A DNA stretch of 64,000 nt from Chthonomonas calidirosea T49 (GCF_000427095.1 NC_021487.1:2052674-2116673), one strand, 5' to 3'; counted from the first letter of the stretch, positions 8,005-16,971 are shown. The notes: generated by a model not told the origin, from the letters alone. Numbers and translations are program-made.

Positions 8005-8733
8005 TCATAAGGCGGCGAGGAAGGCCTCAAAAAGACGTTTGGAACGCGGGTCGTGAACGGCTGTCTCTTCTGGGTGGAACTGCACAGCCAGAATGAAATG
8101 GTGCCGATCCGACTCAAGTCCCTCAATTACGCCGTCGGGTGCACGAGCAACCACCCTTAGGCCAGGCGCCACATCGCGCACCGCCTGATGGTGCAACGAG
8201 TTCACCGGCATCTCCGTGCAGCCCACAATGGCAGCAAGGCGGCTATCTGGCTCGATGGTGATGGAGTGACTGAAATCACTGCGACGGTACCCCAAGTCGG
8301 TCTGTCGGTGATGAATCTCAGAAGGAAATTCGCTTGGCAGGTCTTGATACAGCGTGCCTCCCAAGGCCACGTTGAGAGTCTGAATGCCACGACATATGCC
8401 AAAGATAGGCAGGTCCCGCTCTATCGCCTTCTGAACAAGCGGAATCTCGGTGGCATCGCGCACAGGCTGCACTTCGCCAAGCTTTTCGTGGCGGGGTTGC
8501 CCATAAAAGGTCGGGTCAATGTCGGCCCCACCGGTTAGCAGCAGGCCATCTATTGCGTCTAGATAGCCCATCCATGTCTCCGGCGAAGGCAAAGAAAGGC
8601 TGGGAAGAACTATCGGAATGCCGCCGGCCTCCTCGATGGCGCGAACATACGCATCATTAAGAACATGGCGAGGGCCCGATGTCCCCGTCGCCTCCGTTAT
8701 ACCGCAGGTAATTCCAACGACCTTTCGGCTCAT
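8005..8733 (-). CDS. Class I glutamine amidotransferase-like peptidase C26 (PuuD/gamma-glutamyl hydrolase type)
   Basis: A 242-residue protein with the gamma-glutamyl-GABA hydrolase layout: RKVVGITCG at the N-terminus, GLLLTGGADIDP near 64-74, the nucleophile in FGICRGIQTLN (Cys114), and AVQFHPEE with His220 and Glu222 completing the triad. Members hydrolyse gamma-glutamyl amides such as gamma-glutamyl-GABA. The frame runs far upstream to 9072 inside lgt, but ATG 8733 overlaps the lgt stop (ATGA) and has AGGAGA at good distance, so the short form is chosen. It is the last gene of an lspA-lgt-C26 operon. Its link to lipoprotein processing is unexplained; co-transcription may only be convenience. 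Confidence 0.85.
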   Translation of the reverse strand: MSRKVVGITCGITEATGTSGPRHVLNDAYVRAIEEAGGIPIVLPSLSLPSPETWMGYLDAIDGLLLTGGADIDPTFYGQPRHEKLGEVQPVRDATEIPLVQKAIERDLPIFGICRGIQTLNVALGGTLYQDLPSEFPSEIHHRQTDLGYRRSDFSHSITIEPDSRLAAIVGCTEMPVNSLHHQAVRDVAPGLRVVARAPDGVIEGLESDRHHFILAVQFHPEETAVHDPRSKRLFEAFLAAL

Positions 8734-9692
8734 GAGGGCTTCTCCTTTACAGAGGTATTGACCAAAGAAGGAGATATTTCTTGCTGGGATGCGGTAGCTA
8801 CCGACTCCCTTGGGTCGGCGCTCACGTTTTCTTCCGACAAGCCTTTGGGCAATGGCGCCGTAGCAACTTCGGGAGGCAACTCTGTATCTGCGTAAGCCTG
8901 GTATCGGCGTCTTAGAGCAAAAAGACCCCACAACCCAATAAGAATCATCAGGACGCTGACGATGTGGGTATCGGTAATGTGCAACGACGGGATGCGATAG
9001 GTGGATGTGGCGCCGGCACGCAGAAACTCCACGGCGAAACGGTAGGCACCGTACATGGCGATATAGGCCCAAAACAGCTCTCCATCACGACGCGAGCGTT
9101 TTTGCCAGCGGGTAAGCCACCAAAAGAACCCTAGATTGATAAGGGTGGCGTAGAGCTGAATAGGGTGGCTCGGCGGGGTAAGCTGGCCAGGGTGGTCTTC
9201 ATCAGGAAAGCGAATGCCCCAAGGCAGAGAGGTAGGAGCGCCATAGCAGCACCCGTTTAGCAAGCAGCCAATGCGCCCGATGGCATAGCCAAGCGGCCAT
9301 GCGGTAGCCCCGATGTCAGCAACAGCATAGAACGAGAGCTTTCGACTTCGACATATCCAAAGCAGGGTAAAAATGGCAAAAAGGAGAGCCCCATGGATAG
9401 AAAGGCCGCCCATCCAGATGCGAAATATGTCCAGCGGATGAGCCGCATAGTCGCCCCAGTCGAGCAAAACGAATACGAGGCGTGCCCCAATGATAGAGAA
9501 TATCACACCGAAAAAGGCGACATCAAATATCACATCCGGATGAATGCGGCGTGGAGAACCTACGGGACAAACGCGCATACGGTAGTCACACAACCGCATG
9601 GCGTAGCGCGTGGCCAACAACACTCCTAACATAATCAGCACGCCATAGGAGTGAACGGCGTAATGGCCAATATGAAACAGAATCGGGTGCAT
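8730..9692 (-). CDS. lgt: Prolipoprotein diacylglyceryl transferase Lgt
   Basis: A 320-residue inner-membrane enzyme that moves diacylglycerol from phosphatidylglycerol to the lipobox Cys of prolipoproteins. Seven hydrophobic segments are visible. Key motifs: SYGVLIMLGVLLATR at the N-terminus, GGLSIHGALLF near 97-107, and the signature AIGRIGCLLNGCCYGAPT near 140-157, followed by PWGIRFP and HPIQLYATL; the Cys-rich form of the signature is the one found in several non-proteobacterial phyla. The C-terminal 55 residues after the last helix are an unusual hydrophilic tail rich in Glu, Ser and Pro. ATG 9692 starts five bases after the lspA stop and the end overlaps the C26 start by ATGA, so the three genes form one operon. 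Confidence 0.93.
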   Translation of the reverse strand: MHPILFHIGHYAVHSYGVLIMLGVLLATRYAMRLCDYRMRVCPVGSPRRIHPDVIFDVAFFGVIFSIIGARLVFVLLDWGDYAAHPLDIFRIWMGGLSIHGALLFAIFTLLWICRSRKLSFYAVADIGATAWPLGYAIGRIGCLLNGCCYGAPTSLPWGIRFPDEDHPGQLTPPSHPIQLYATLINLGFFWWLTRWQKRSRRDGELFWAYIAMYGAYRFAVEFLRAGATSTYRIPSLHITDTHIVSVLMILIGLWGLFALRRRYQAYADTELPPEVATAPLPKGLSEENVSADPRESVATASQQEISPSLVNTSVKEKPS

Positions 9693-9697
9693 AGAGT

Positions 9698-10306
9698 CTA
9701 CTCGGTCTGCATCGGCTCGGAGCAAGCGGTTTCTGTCGGCTCAACAGCAGGAGGCGTGTGGGGATGGGCCTTCTCGTTCCAGAGCGACACAAGGAAATGG
9801 ATAAGCAGCAGGGTAATACCCAACGTGATGGCCGAATCGGCGATATTGAAGATAGGCCATCGGATGATGCGCACATCGAAGAAGTCCACAACGTAACCTA
9901 GGCTCAGGCGATCGGTGAGGTTACCAAGCGCGCCGCCGAGAGCAAGGGCGAAGGAAGTGCCCACCAGCAGATCGACATGGAGCATGCGATGGTAGGCATA
10001 GAGCAGGGTAATGGCCGCCACAATGGCAAAAATGATGAAGAGCGGATTGCCTCTTGGCAGCAGGCCCCAGGCGCCGCCGGTGTTATGGGTAAGCGTCAGC
10101 AGAAACGCACTGCCGAAAATGGGGCGGGAGGGGCCCTCAGGAATAAGATGCGTCTGAACCCAATGTTTACTGAGCTGATCGCTAAAAAAGACAATAGAGA
10201 CAATAAGGTAGAAGTAGACCGGTCGTAAAGCACGTACCCGCTGGGCTTCGACTTGAACTTGCTCTCTTAACGGAGCGGTTGCTACTTTTTGCACGCTATC
10301 TTCCAT
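9698..10306 (-). CDS. lspA: Lipoprotein signal peptidase LspA
   Basis: A 202-residue inner-membrane aspartyl protease that cleaves signal peptides from lipidated prolipoproteins after Lgt. Four hydrophobic segments follow a hydrophilic N-terminus of about 30 residues. Signature: FFSDQLSKHW, LTHNTGGAWGLL, GGALGNLTDRLSLGYVVDFFD and FNIADSAITLG, with the catalytic pair expected at Asp141 and Asp157. The last 25 residues are a Pro/Glu-rich cytoplasmic tail. The frame is open to 10423, but ATG 10306 gives the usual length and has a TACAAT box seven bases upstream, suggesting a leaderless message. lgt follows five bases after the stop. Lipoproteins in this window that it could process are those at 14818 and 30649. 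Confidence 0.93.
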   Translation of the reverse strand: MEDSVQKVATAPLREQVQVEAQRVRALRPVYFYLIVSIVFFSDQLSKHWVQTHLIPEGPSRPIFGSAFLLTLTHNTGGAWGLLPRGNPLFIIFAIVAAITLLYAYHRMLHVDLLVGTSFALALGGALGNLTDRLSLGYVVDFFDVRIIRWPIFNIADSAITLGITLLLIHFLVSLWNEKAHPHTPPAVEPTETACSEPMQTE

Positions 10307-10313
10307 ATGCTCT

Positions 10314-10319
10314 ATTGTA
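10314..10319 (-). promoter_or_regulatory. -10 box directly before lspA, leaderless transcript likely
   Basis: TACAAT on the minus strand (10319-10314) ends seven bases before ATG 10306, so the expected transcription start coincides with the start codon. No Shine-Dalgarno sequence is visible before this ATG. The -35 region is poor. Confidence 0.5.
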
Positions 10320-10468
10320 CCACGTCCTTTTTGGACTACGGTAGGCGTGGGGAGGCAGGTTCCCAAAGAGATGCTTAGTTCGAGACGAATGTGTCCAAAG
10401 GGAACCGTCAGTGTAGGGGACAAGGCATGCCGCCCTCTCCTAGGACAGGGAAGTTAGTCACACGAAAC

Positions 10469-11524
10469 TTAGTTTTCGGCAAGAGAACGCAGGTAGGCCA
10501 GAAGCAGCCGAAGGAGCTCATCGGGGGCCTGGCAATGCATGATCTCGTAGCCATGAGAGTTTTCCACAGGCAAGCCCAACGTCACCGGCCGCGCTACTAG
10601 GCCGTTGGCGGCGCAGCAGGAGGCATCGCTGCCACCACGTGACAAGTACTGCCAATGTGGCTGCTGACCCAGGGTTTGGCAACAGGCCGTAAGCAGCTGG
10701 CCGTCTATGGCTTCCATGGCGGCGTAGCTATCGCGCACCCAGATGGTCGGCTGTGCGTTGATAACGAAGTTGGCCTCCGGTGTCTTAGGGCCGATCTCCA
10801 GCGCAATGCAGATATCGGCTGGGTGGCGTTGGAGGTAAAAACGCGCGCCCTCCCCACCTACCTCCTCCGAGGTGGTGGCCAGAAACGTGAGAGGGCCGAG
10901 GTTCAGCAGAGGTTGCTGTGCAAGCGCTTCCAAAGCCAAAAGCCATACGGCGAGGTCAGCCCGATCGTCCAAAAAATAGGCTGCGATGTGGTTGCCGAAC
11001 TTTGTAATAGTGCGTCGTGAGGGGTCTAGAACGGCGCGCAATCCCGGCCGCACGCCCATCGCTTCAAGCTCGGCGGGCGAAAGGCCGGTGAAGAGACAAA
11101 CCTTCTCCCACTCCAGCGGGCCTTTGCGTGCCTGATGGGCGACGCTGGCCTCATGTTCGGTGTGCACGGAGCCGAAAGAGAGAATCGTCGGCAGCGGCCC
11201 TGTGGGAGTTAGCACCTGAATAGGTGCCTCACCCCATTTCCATGGATAGATGCCCCCACACGGCGCCACCTTCAGCGTCCCATCCTCCTCAATGCGGGTT
11301 ACCATCAGCGCGATCTCATCCATGTGGGCAGTAACTACCACCGATGGACGTGTCGGATCGCCAGGCAGCGTTACCACCAGGTTGCCTTTTGAGTCGGTCT
11401 GGAGATGGTAGCCGAAGCAGGTGAGGTGTGCTTTCAAAAACTCACGCACAGGCTCCTCTTGCCCCGGAGGGCCGGGAAGGGCTACCAGTTCGCGAATAAG
11501 CGATAACGCCTTGGTGTCGGCCAT
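10469..11524 (-). CDS. M42 family aminopeptidase (FrvX/glutamyl-aminopeptidase type)
   Basis: A 351-residue cytoplasmic co-catalytic metallopeptidase. Zinc ligands are seen in VVVTAHMDEIALMV (His67, Asp69), AAYFLDDRADLAVW (Asp), ATTSEEVGGEGA (Glu pair), CIALEIGP and the C-terminal ENSHGYEIMH. The insert between about residues 75 and 165 corresponds to the tetrahedral-assembly domain of the family. M42 enzymes trim N-terminal residues from peptides as dodecameric shells; some were named endoglucanase M in error. ATG 11524 begins three bases after the stop of the GMC gene and a GGAG lies ten bases upstream, so the two are probably one transcript. The Gly-Pro-Gly-Gln part of the N-terminus (LPGPPGQEEPVREFL) is typical. 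Confidence 0.9.
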   Translation of the reverse strand: MADTKALSLIRELVALPGPPGQEEPVREFLKAHLTCFGYHLQTDSKGNLVVTLPGDPTRPSVVVTAHMDEIALMVTRIEEDGTLKVAPCGGIYPWKWGEAPIQVLTPTGPLPTILSFGSVHTEHEASVAHQARKGPLEWEKVCLFTGLSPAELEAMGVRPGLRAVLDPSRRTITKFGNHIAAYFLDDRADLAVWLLALEALAQQPLLNLGPLTFLATTSEEVGGEGARFYLQRHPADICIALEIGPKTPEANFVINAQPTIWVRDSYAAMEAIDGQLLTACCQTLGQQPHWQYLSRGGSDASCCAANGLVARPVTLGLPVENSHGYEIMHCQAPDELLRLLLAYLRSLAEN

Positions 11525-11527
11525 GGG

Positions 11528-13168
11528 TTAAAAGCTCCGCACAAGGTGCTCCCCGCAGCGATACGCGAGGGCCATAATGGTAAGCACAGGGTTGAAGCCG
11601 CCATTGGTGACATGCAAGGAGGCATCTATGACGAAGAGATTATCGAAATCATGTACGCGTCCCCATGGGTCGGTAACCGAGGTTTTCGGATCGTGCCCCA
11701 TGCGACAGGTACCAGCTTGGTGTTGTCCAGCGCTTAGGTGATAACCTGGCGGGTCACCCCACACCTTTATGGCCCCGCTGGCCAGTAGCCACTCTTTGGC
11801 GCGTCCCCACATGTAGTGCGCGGTGCGCACCGTTTCGGGATGGGCTACCCCCTCGAAGCGCCCCACCGGCAGGCCATAACGATCGCGTACATCGGGGTCG
11901 AGTGTCACACGGCAGTTCGGGTTTGGAATCTCGTGTACAGGGCCCATCACATGGAGAGTACGCCGATAGTTCTCTCGCATCCAACGCTTGTTTTCCAACC
12001 CGCGGCGAGGGAGGTCGGGTGGCAGGGCGTTTTTCCAAAAGATGATAGGGAGCTTGATGAACTCGTTGGCCAACATGCCACCTCCAACGATGCCGGGGTT
12101 ATGGTGGTTGAATTGGCAAGTGGCAATGCAGACACCTGGGCCGATACCGTCGTAAACCGGCTCCTCCATAAGCCCAAAAGCCCCCGGATAGTAGTGTCCT
12201 TGAAGATTACGCCCCACAAGGTCATATCGGTTGCCAAGGCCGTTTGGGTGATGAGGGGAGGCGGAGAGCAGAAGCAGACGAGCCGACTCGATGGCCCCAG
12301 CCGATACCACAACGCGTTTGGCGGTGACCGTGTGGCGTTCCAGCCGGCCGTTCTCTTCTAGAATGTAAGAGACGCCTGTCACGTTGCCGCGTCCATCCGT
12401 CTCGATGCGCTCAGCCACAGCACGGGTTTTTAGGGTGCAAAGGCCGGTGGCCAGAGCACGGGGCAGCAGGGTATTATGTGTGCCGTTTTTTGCATTGGAG
12501 GGGCAATCGAACCCAACGCAGTGCTGGCACTGCACGCAGGCAGGCCTTCCGTTGTAGGGCACGCTGTTGATGAGCAACGGCGGGGTGCAGGTTTTCCATC
12601 CTAAGGCCTGCGCCCCACGCGCCAAAACCTGGCCGGAGCGGGTAAGGGGCATCGGTGGCATCGGGTAGCTTTTCCTGCGAGGCACCGGAGGAGCATGAGC
12701 CTCGGAATCGCTACAGACGCCCAGCTCCCATTCAGCGCGTTCGTAGTAAGGCTCAAGGTCGTTGTAGGAGAGAGGCCAGTCGGCCAGCGAGCTGCCCTCA
12801 GGCACACCGTAGAGACTGGCCATACGAAAATCCTCTTCCATAAAGCGCCAGGCTTGGGCACCGTAAACGCGCGTTCCTCCGCCCACACAGGCCGCATTGT
12901 TCTGATAGCCCCCCTCATGAGGACGCACCAGGTAGCGTTCTCCAAACAGCCCTGTCGCTACTCTCGGATGACCATCGCTATCAGGCCCGGCGTTATGGCC
13001 ATACTGCGAAAGTCGTTGATTGCGCAGATGGTCACGTCCGATCTGGCCTGTATCGAGGTTGGGACCTCGTTCAAGCAAAAGCACTTGCTTGCCGGCCTCA
13101 GCCAGCAGACAGGCCACGATCGCACCGGCTGCACCCGCTCCAATTACTACCGCGTCATAATCTGGCAT
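11528..13168 (-). CDS. GMC-family FAD-dependent sugar/alcohol dehydrogenase, large subunit
   Basis: A 546-residue flavoprotein. The FAD-binding GAGAAGAIVACLLAEAG lies at residues 10-27, with LLLERG after it; the C-terminus has HQAGTCRMG and VIDASLHVTNGGFNPVLTIMALAYR, the catalytic His region of GMC enzymes. Four cysteines at 211, 214, 217 and 222 (CVQCQHCVGFDC) followed by PSNAKNGTH match the Cys motif of bacterial membrane-type gluconate/glucose dehydrogenase catalytic subunits, where an iron-sulfur cluster can sit. Such enzymes work with a small subunit of the gluconate 2-dehydrogenase subunit 3 family; one is encoded at 14259 on the other strand, past a divergent gene. No cytochrome subunit is near. 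ATG 13168 is chosen over TTG 13186 because FAD motifs normally begin near residue 8. Confidence 0.85.
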   Translation of the reverse strand: MPDYDAVVIGAGAAGAIVACLLAEAGKQVLLLERGPNLDTGQIGRDHLRNQRLSQYGHNAGPDSDGHPRVATGLFGERYLVRPHEGGYQNNAACVGGGTRVYGAQAWRFMEEDFRMASLYGVPEGSSLADWPLSYNDLEPYYERAEWELGVCSDSEAHAPPVPRRKSYPMPPMPLTRSGQVLARGAQALGWKTCTPPLLINSVPYNGRPACVQCQHCVGFDCPSNAKNGTHNTLLPRALATGLCTLKTRAVAERIETDGRGNVTGVSYILEENGRLERHTVTAKRVVVSAGAIESARLLLLSASPHHPNGLGNRYDLVGRNLQGHYYPGAFGLMEEPVYDGIGPGVCIATCQFNHHNPGIVGGGMLANEFIKLPIIFWKNALPPDLPRRGLENKRWMRENYRRTLHVMGPVHEIPNPNCRVTLDPDVRDRYGLPVGRFEGVAHPETVRTAHYMWGRAKEWLLASGAIKVWGDPPGYHLSAGQHQAGTCRMGHDPKTSVTDPWGRVHDFDNLFVIDASLHVTNGGFNPVLTIMALAYRCGEHLVRSF

Positions 13169-13328
13169 AGCTGTTCTTCTATTCAAGGATTCGCCCTAAC
13201 GCTCGTTATCTCCTGCTTGAAGTTTGGAGTGTATCATGGCTCAAAGGGGGCCTCAGCAATACCCAAGCAGGGAAACGCGCGGCGACGGCGAATAGTATTG
13301 AAAAACACATCTATTCGGAGAAGAACTT

Positions 13329-14240
13329 ATGTCCTTAACCAAAAGAGCGTTGGGCCGCACCGGTCTACAGGTCACGGTATTGGGGTATGGAGCCATGGAG
13401 ATTCGTGGGCCCCGCATCTGGGGCGGTCGCCCCGTGACCGAACAGCAGGCCGAGACCATTCTTAATGCAGTGCTCGACGCGGGCATCAACTTTATTGACA
13501 CAGCAAACGACTACGGCCGTAGTGAGGAGTTCATCGGGAAATACCTCTCTAAACGGCGCAGCGAGTTCTACATCGCCACCAAATGCGGCTGCAAGGTAAC
13601 CTATCGGGATGAGAACACGGACGACACTCCTCATGAGTGGACTCGTGAAAACCTGTTTCGAGGCCTGCACGAAAGCCTTCAACGCCTTAAGACCGACTAT
13701 ATAGACATCATGCAGCTTCACAACCCTACCGTGGAACAGTGCCAACAGGGCGATCTGGTCAACGTTTTAAAGGAGATGCAGCAGCAGGGTAAGGTGCGCT
13801 GGATTGGGTGCTCCTCCACATTGCCGCACATCCGCACCTATATCGAGTGGAATGTTTTTGACGTTTTTCAGATTCCTTACTCGGCTTTGGAGCGTGCGCA
13901 TGAGAACGTGATCACGGAGGCCGCGCAAAAAGGAGCCGGCATCATCGATCGCGGTGGCGTGGCACGCGGAGAGCCAGGGGCTGGTTTGGGCAACCCCGAC
14001 CGATGGAAAACCTTTGAGGCCGCCAAACTCGACGAACTACGCGGGGAGGGCGAATCGCGAACGGCTTTTCTACTTCGGTTTCTCCTTGCGCACCCGCACA
14101 TTCATACCACTATTGTCGGTACTCTTAATCCCGACCACCTGCGAGAGAATGTAGCCGCTGCCGAAAAAGGCCCTCTACCGCCTGAAATCTACGAGGAGGC
14201 AAAACGACGCCTCGATGCTGTCGGAGAGCAGCCTCAGTAG
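13329..14240 (+). CDS. Aldo/keto reductase
   Basis: A 303-residue NADPH-dependent TIM-barrel oxidoreductase. LTKRALGRTGLQVTVLGYG opens the fold; FIDTANDYGRSEEFIGKYL gives the catalytic Asp and Tyr, YIATKCGC the Lys, and YIDIMQLHNP the His. The cofactor end is LAHPHIHTTIVGTLNPDHLRENV. GGAGAAG precedes ATG 13329. It is divergent from the GMC dehydrogenase and is followed 18 bases later by gluconate dehydrogenase subunit 3, so it may act on a sugar oxidised by that system; this is inference. Substrate cannot be read from sequence. Confidence 0.88.
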   Translation: MSLTKRALGRTGLQVTVLGYGAMEIRGPRIWGGRPVTEQQAETILNAVLDAGINFIDTANDYGRSEEFIGKYLSKRRSEFYIATKCGCKVTYRDENTDDTPHEWTRENLFRGLHESLQRLKTDYIDIMQLHNPTVEQCQQGDLVNVLKEMQQQGKVRWIGCSSTLPHIRTYIEWNVFDVFQIPYSALERAHENVITEAAQKGAGIIDRGGVARGEPGAGLGNPDRWKTFEAAKLDELRGEGESRTAFLLRFLLAHPHIHTTIVGTLNPDHLRENVAAAEKGPLPPEIYEEAKRRLDAVGEQPQ

Positions 14241-14258
14241 CTGCTGGAGGAAAGGTCT

Positions 14259-14690
14259 ATGACAAGCGATGTGACACCTCTCTTTAATGCGCTTCAATGG
14301 CACACCCTCTGCGCACTGGCCGACACGATCATTCCAGCCGACGATTATCCGAGCGCTATCGAGGCTGGTGTCGATCACTACCTAAAAAGAATCTTCTCTA
14401 CCGATCTCAGAGGGCAGCTTGCTACCTATCGGCTCTGCCTCGATCTGCTGAATGAGGAGACCGACATGCTTTATGGAGCCTCCTTCCCCAATCTCTCCGT
14501 AGAACAACGCGAAGAGTTGCTCGCGCGCCTTGAAGGGGGTCAGCACGCGCTCACCTGGCCCCTTCACCCTAGATATTTCCTCCATCGCCTCTATCACCTC
14601 GTAGCTGAGGGCTACTACAGCGACCCGGGCAATGGAGGCAATCGTGGCGCCATCTCGTGGAAAATGATCGGCTTCGAAGTAACAGCCTAA
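14259..14690 (+). CDS. Gluconate 2-dehydrogenase subunit 3 family protein
   Basis: A 143-residue protein with the hallmarks of the family: LQWHTLCALADTIIPADDYPSA near the start and a C-terminal LVAEGYYSDPGNGGNRGAISWKMIGFE. These small subunits accompany GMC-type gluconate, glucose or fructose dehydrogenases and usually help export the complex by a Tat signal. No Tat signal or membrane segment is seen here, so either it stays inside or the usual signal is lost. GGAGGAAAGG sits upstream of ATG 14259, and it forms a pair with the aldo/keto reductase. The likely partner is the large subunit at 11528-13168, which is transcribed in the opposite direction. Confidence 0.82.
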   Translation: MTSDVTPLFNALQWHTLCALADTIIPADDYPSAIEAGVDHYLKRIFSTDLRGQLATYRLCLDLLNEETDMLYGASFPNLSVEQREELLARLEGGQHALTWPLHPRYFLHRLYHLVAEGYYSDPGNGGNRGAISWKMIGFEVTA

Positions 14691-14767
14691 TGAACCGCCA
14701 AGAGGGAATAGCAAACTACTCTCCGTTCGCCATTCGCCAGAAAAACGAAATCGTTCCCTCTAAGGGT

Positions 14768-14773
14768 ATTATA
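14768..14773 (+). promoter_or_regulatory. Possible -10 box of the sugar ABC operon
   Basis: TATTAT at 14768-14773, 44 bases before ATG 14818. The matching -35 region is not convincing, so the call is tentative. Confidence 0.35.
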
Positions 14774-14817
14774 AAGCCGTTTGAAAGAGATTTTCTTTGT
14801 AGCGAGAAGAGAAACCA

Positions 14818-15864
14818 ATGACGCGCTCCCCTGTTCGATTTTTTCAAGCCATCGCTTTGTTCATGTTTGCCATAGGGCTGGCCGGTTGCAGAAATCCCGC
14901 GGCCGCTCCGCACACATCGGAGGCGACAAGCGGTTCGTCTCCCTCTGCATCCGCGCACTACACGCTCAACCTTCCGGAGCCACCGGAGCCAGCTATCGCC
15001 ATTCCCTCCAGCCCTGCCAAACGGCCCTATCGCATTGCGGTTAGCTTGCTTACCCGTGACGATGACTTCTACATCACCCTCGAAAAAGGACTTCGAGAGG
15101 AGGCGGCTAAAGAGGGCGTGCAACTCACGGTGGAATCGGGCGATAAAGACCTAAACAAACAGATCAACCAGGTGCAGAACTTTGTTGCCCAAAAGTACGA
15201 CGCTATTATCCTGTGTCCAGTGGATAGCCAAGGCGTGATCTCCGCGGTAACCCTCGCCAATAATGCGCACATCCCCGTCTTCACTGCCGACATCACCAGC
15301 AACGGCGGCAAGATCGTCTCTTACATAGCTTCCGACAATGTGCAGGGTGGACGGCTTGTTGGAGAGTATGCAGCAAAGAACCTCTTGCATGGAAAAGGGG
15401 AGGTGGCCATTCTCGATCTCTCCACGGTGACCTCTGTGCAGGATCGGGTAAGAGGCTTTAAACAGGCCATTGCGCAGTATCCGGGGATCCGGATCGTGGC
15501 CGACCAGGATGTTCCCGGCGCCAAACGCGAAAATGCGCTGCCGGTGGCTACCGATATCCTTACAGCGCATCCGCACATCAATCTGATCTTTGGCATCAAC
15601 GATCCGGTGGCCTTGGGGGCGCTTTCCGCCTTGCAGCAGCTCAACAACAAAGCGGTGATGGTTGTGGGTTTCGATGCTGGACCGGAAGCACAAAACTATA
15701 TCGCCTCTGGCAGCCAATTGAAAGCCGAAGCCATACAATACCCGCACCTCATCGGCAAAACCGCCATAGATGCGGTCGTCAAAGTGCTCAACGGCGGAAC
15801 GGTGCCCCCAAAAATCGCCATTCCTACCGGTCTTGTAACTCAGGCCAGCTTCATAAAGAAATAG
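14818..15864 (+). CDS. Sugar ABC transporter substrate-binding lipoprotein (RbsB type)
   Basis: A 348-residue lipoprotein. The signal peptide ends in a lipobox with Cys24 (GLAGC), then a 40-residue Ser/Pro/Ala-rich tether, then a periplasmic-binding-protein type 1 fold: YRIAVSLLTRDDDFYITLEKGL, INQVQNFVAQKYDAIILCPVD, VFTADITSNGGKIVSYIASDN, GINDPVALGALSALQ and VVGFDAGPEAQNYI. This is the ribose/xylose/allose-binding class. It would bind a monosaccharide outside the inner membrane and hand it to the permease encoded nine bases downstream. No ATPase gene is in the cluster. A GAGAAGAG lies upstream of ATG 14818. The following Gfo/Idh/MocA enzyme suggests a cyclitol or modified sugar as substrate, which is inference. 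Confidence 0.88.
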   Translation: MTRSPVRFFQAIALFMFAIGLAGCRNPAAAPHTSEATSGSSPSASAHYTLNLPEPPEPAIAIPSSPAKRPYRIAVSLLTRDDDFYITLEKGLREEAAKEGVQLTVESGDKDLNKQINQVQNFVAQKYDAIILCPVDSQGVISAVTLANNAHIPVFTADITSNGGKIVSYIASDNVQGGRLVGEYAAKNLLHGKGEVAILDLSTVTSVQDRVRGFKQAIAQYPGIRIVADQDVPGAKRENALPVATDILTAHPHINLIFGINDPVALGALSALQQLNNKAVMVVGFDAGPEAQNYIASGSQLKAEAIQYPHLIGKTAIDAVVKVLNGGTVPPKIAIPTGLVTQASFIKK

Positions 15865-15873
15865 GTTTTCGCC

Positions 15874-16935
15874 ATGCAGCCTCTTTCTGTGCCTAAGTCA
15901 CGCAAAGAGAAGACCCCCTCTTCCCTTAGCTGGAAGCTTGCCTTTTTTGGGGTTAACCCCGGCGTTATGCTGGGTTTTGTGCTGCTGGTTATTGCGCTCT
16001 GGGCTACAACACCCAGCTTTCGTCAGGTCTCTACCCTTCAAAATCTATTGCAGCAGGTCTCCCTTAACGTTATCATCTCTGTGGGAATGACGTTTGTTAT
16101 CATTACAGCGGGTATAGACCTCTCGGTAGGCTCGGTGCAAGGGCTAGTGGGCACCGTTACGGCTTTGGTGCTTATGGCCCCGCCCCTCGTGGCCCGTTTC
16201 GGAAGCGGTGTGATGGTGTTGGCCGTTTTGGCAGGGACCGGCGCTGGAATTCTCATCGGGCTTCTCAACGGTCTTCTCGTGGCCTTCCTCAACATCCAAC
16301 CCTTCATCGCTACACTGGCCACCATGTGGATATTGCGAGGCCTGGCCGAAGTGCTTACTAATGGCTCTCCTGTTGGCACCGCCATGCCCGGCACCCCACT
16401 CGCCTCGTTGCGCAACAACATCCTGGAACATCAGTTCACCATGCTCGGTATGGGCTATGTAGGCCCGCTACCCCTTTCCGCTTTAGTCGCGCTGATCACG
16501 GTCGTTGTTGGACATATTATCCTTAGCAAAACTCGTTTTGGACGACAGGTCTATGCGCTCGGCGGGAACTTGGAGGCCACACGTCTCTCCGGCATCAACG
16601 TGAAACGAATTCTGTTGGTCGTCTACCTATTGTCAGGACTTCTGTCCGGCATTGCAGCCATCTTATTGATGTCCAAACTGGTCAGCGGTCAACCTACAGC
16701 TGGTTCGGGCTTCGAGCTTTATAGCATTGCGGCGGTGGTGCTGGGCGGCACCAGCCTTTTTGGTGGGCAAGGCTCGGTCATCGGAAGCGTGATCGGGGCG
16801 CTCATCATCGGCATCATCGGCATGGGTCTTGACCTGCACGGCGTTAGCTCGTTCTGGCAACAGGTGGTTATGGGGGTACTTATCCTCTTGGCGGTGCTTC
16901 TCGACCAGGTTACCCGCAAAGCGTCGTATCGCTAA
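15874..16935 (+). CDS. Sugar ABC transporter permease (RbsC type)
   Basis: A 353-residue inner-membrane protein of the BPD_transp_2 family with about ten hydrophobic segments. The typical elements are ISVGMTFVIITAGIDLSVGS, GLLNGLLVAFLNIQPFIATLATM, the EAA-like loop region GGNLEATRLSGINVKRI, and the late stretch GGTSLFGGQGSVIGSVIGALIIG. It forms the channel for the sugar bound by the upstream lipoprotein. In most ribose-type operons a two-domain ATPase lies between or next to these genes; here it is missing and must be encoded elsewhere. The gene starts nine bases after the previous stop. Confidence 0.9.
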   Translation: MQPLSVPKSRKEKTPSSLSWKLAFFGVNPGVMLGFVLLVIALWATTPSFRQVSTLQNLLQQVSLNVIISVGMTFVIITAGIDLSVGSVQGLVGTVTALVLMAPPLVARFGSGVMVLAVLAGTGAGILIGLLNGLLVAFLNIQPFIATLATMWILRGLAEVLTNGSPVGTAMPGTPLASLRNNILEHQFTMLGMGYVGPLPLSALVALITVVVGHIILSKTRFGRQVYALGGNLEATRLSGINVKRILLVVYLLSGLLSGIAAILLMSKLVSGQPTAGSGFELYSIAAVVLGGTSLFGGQGSVIGSVIGALIIGIIGMGLDLHGVSSFWQQVVMGVLILLAVLLDQVTRKASYR

Positions 16936-16971
16936 TCCATTTCCAAGCTAAGCACAGGGGGGGTGGCGTTT

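Noticed and set aside
8734-9072. Long upstream extension of the C26 amidotransferase reading frame
   Set aside because: It lies entirely inside lgt in another frame; ATG 8733 with AGGAGA and an ATGA overlap is the natural start.
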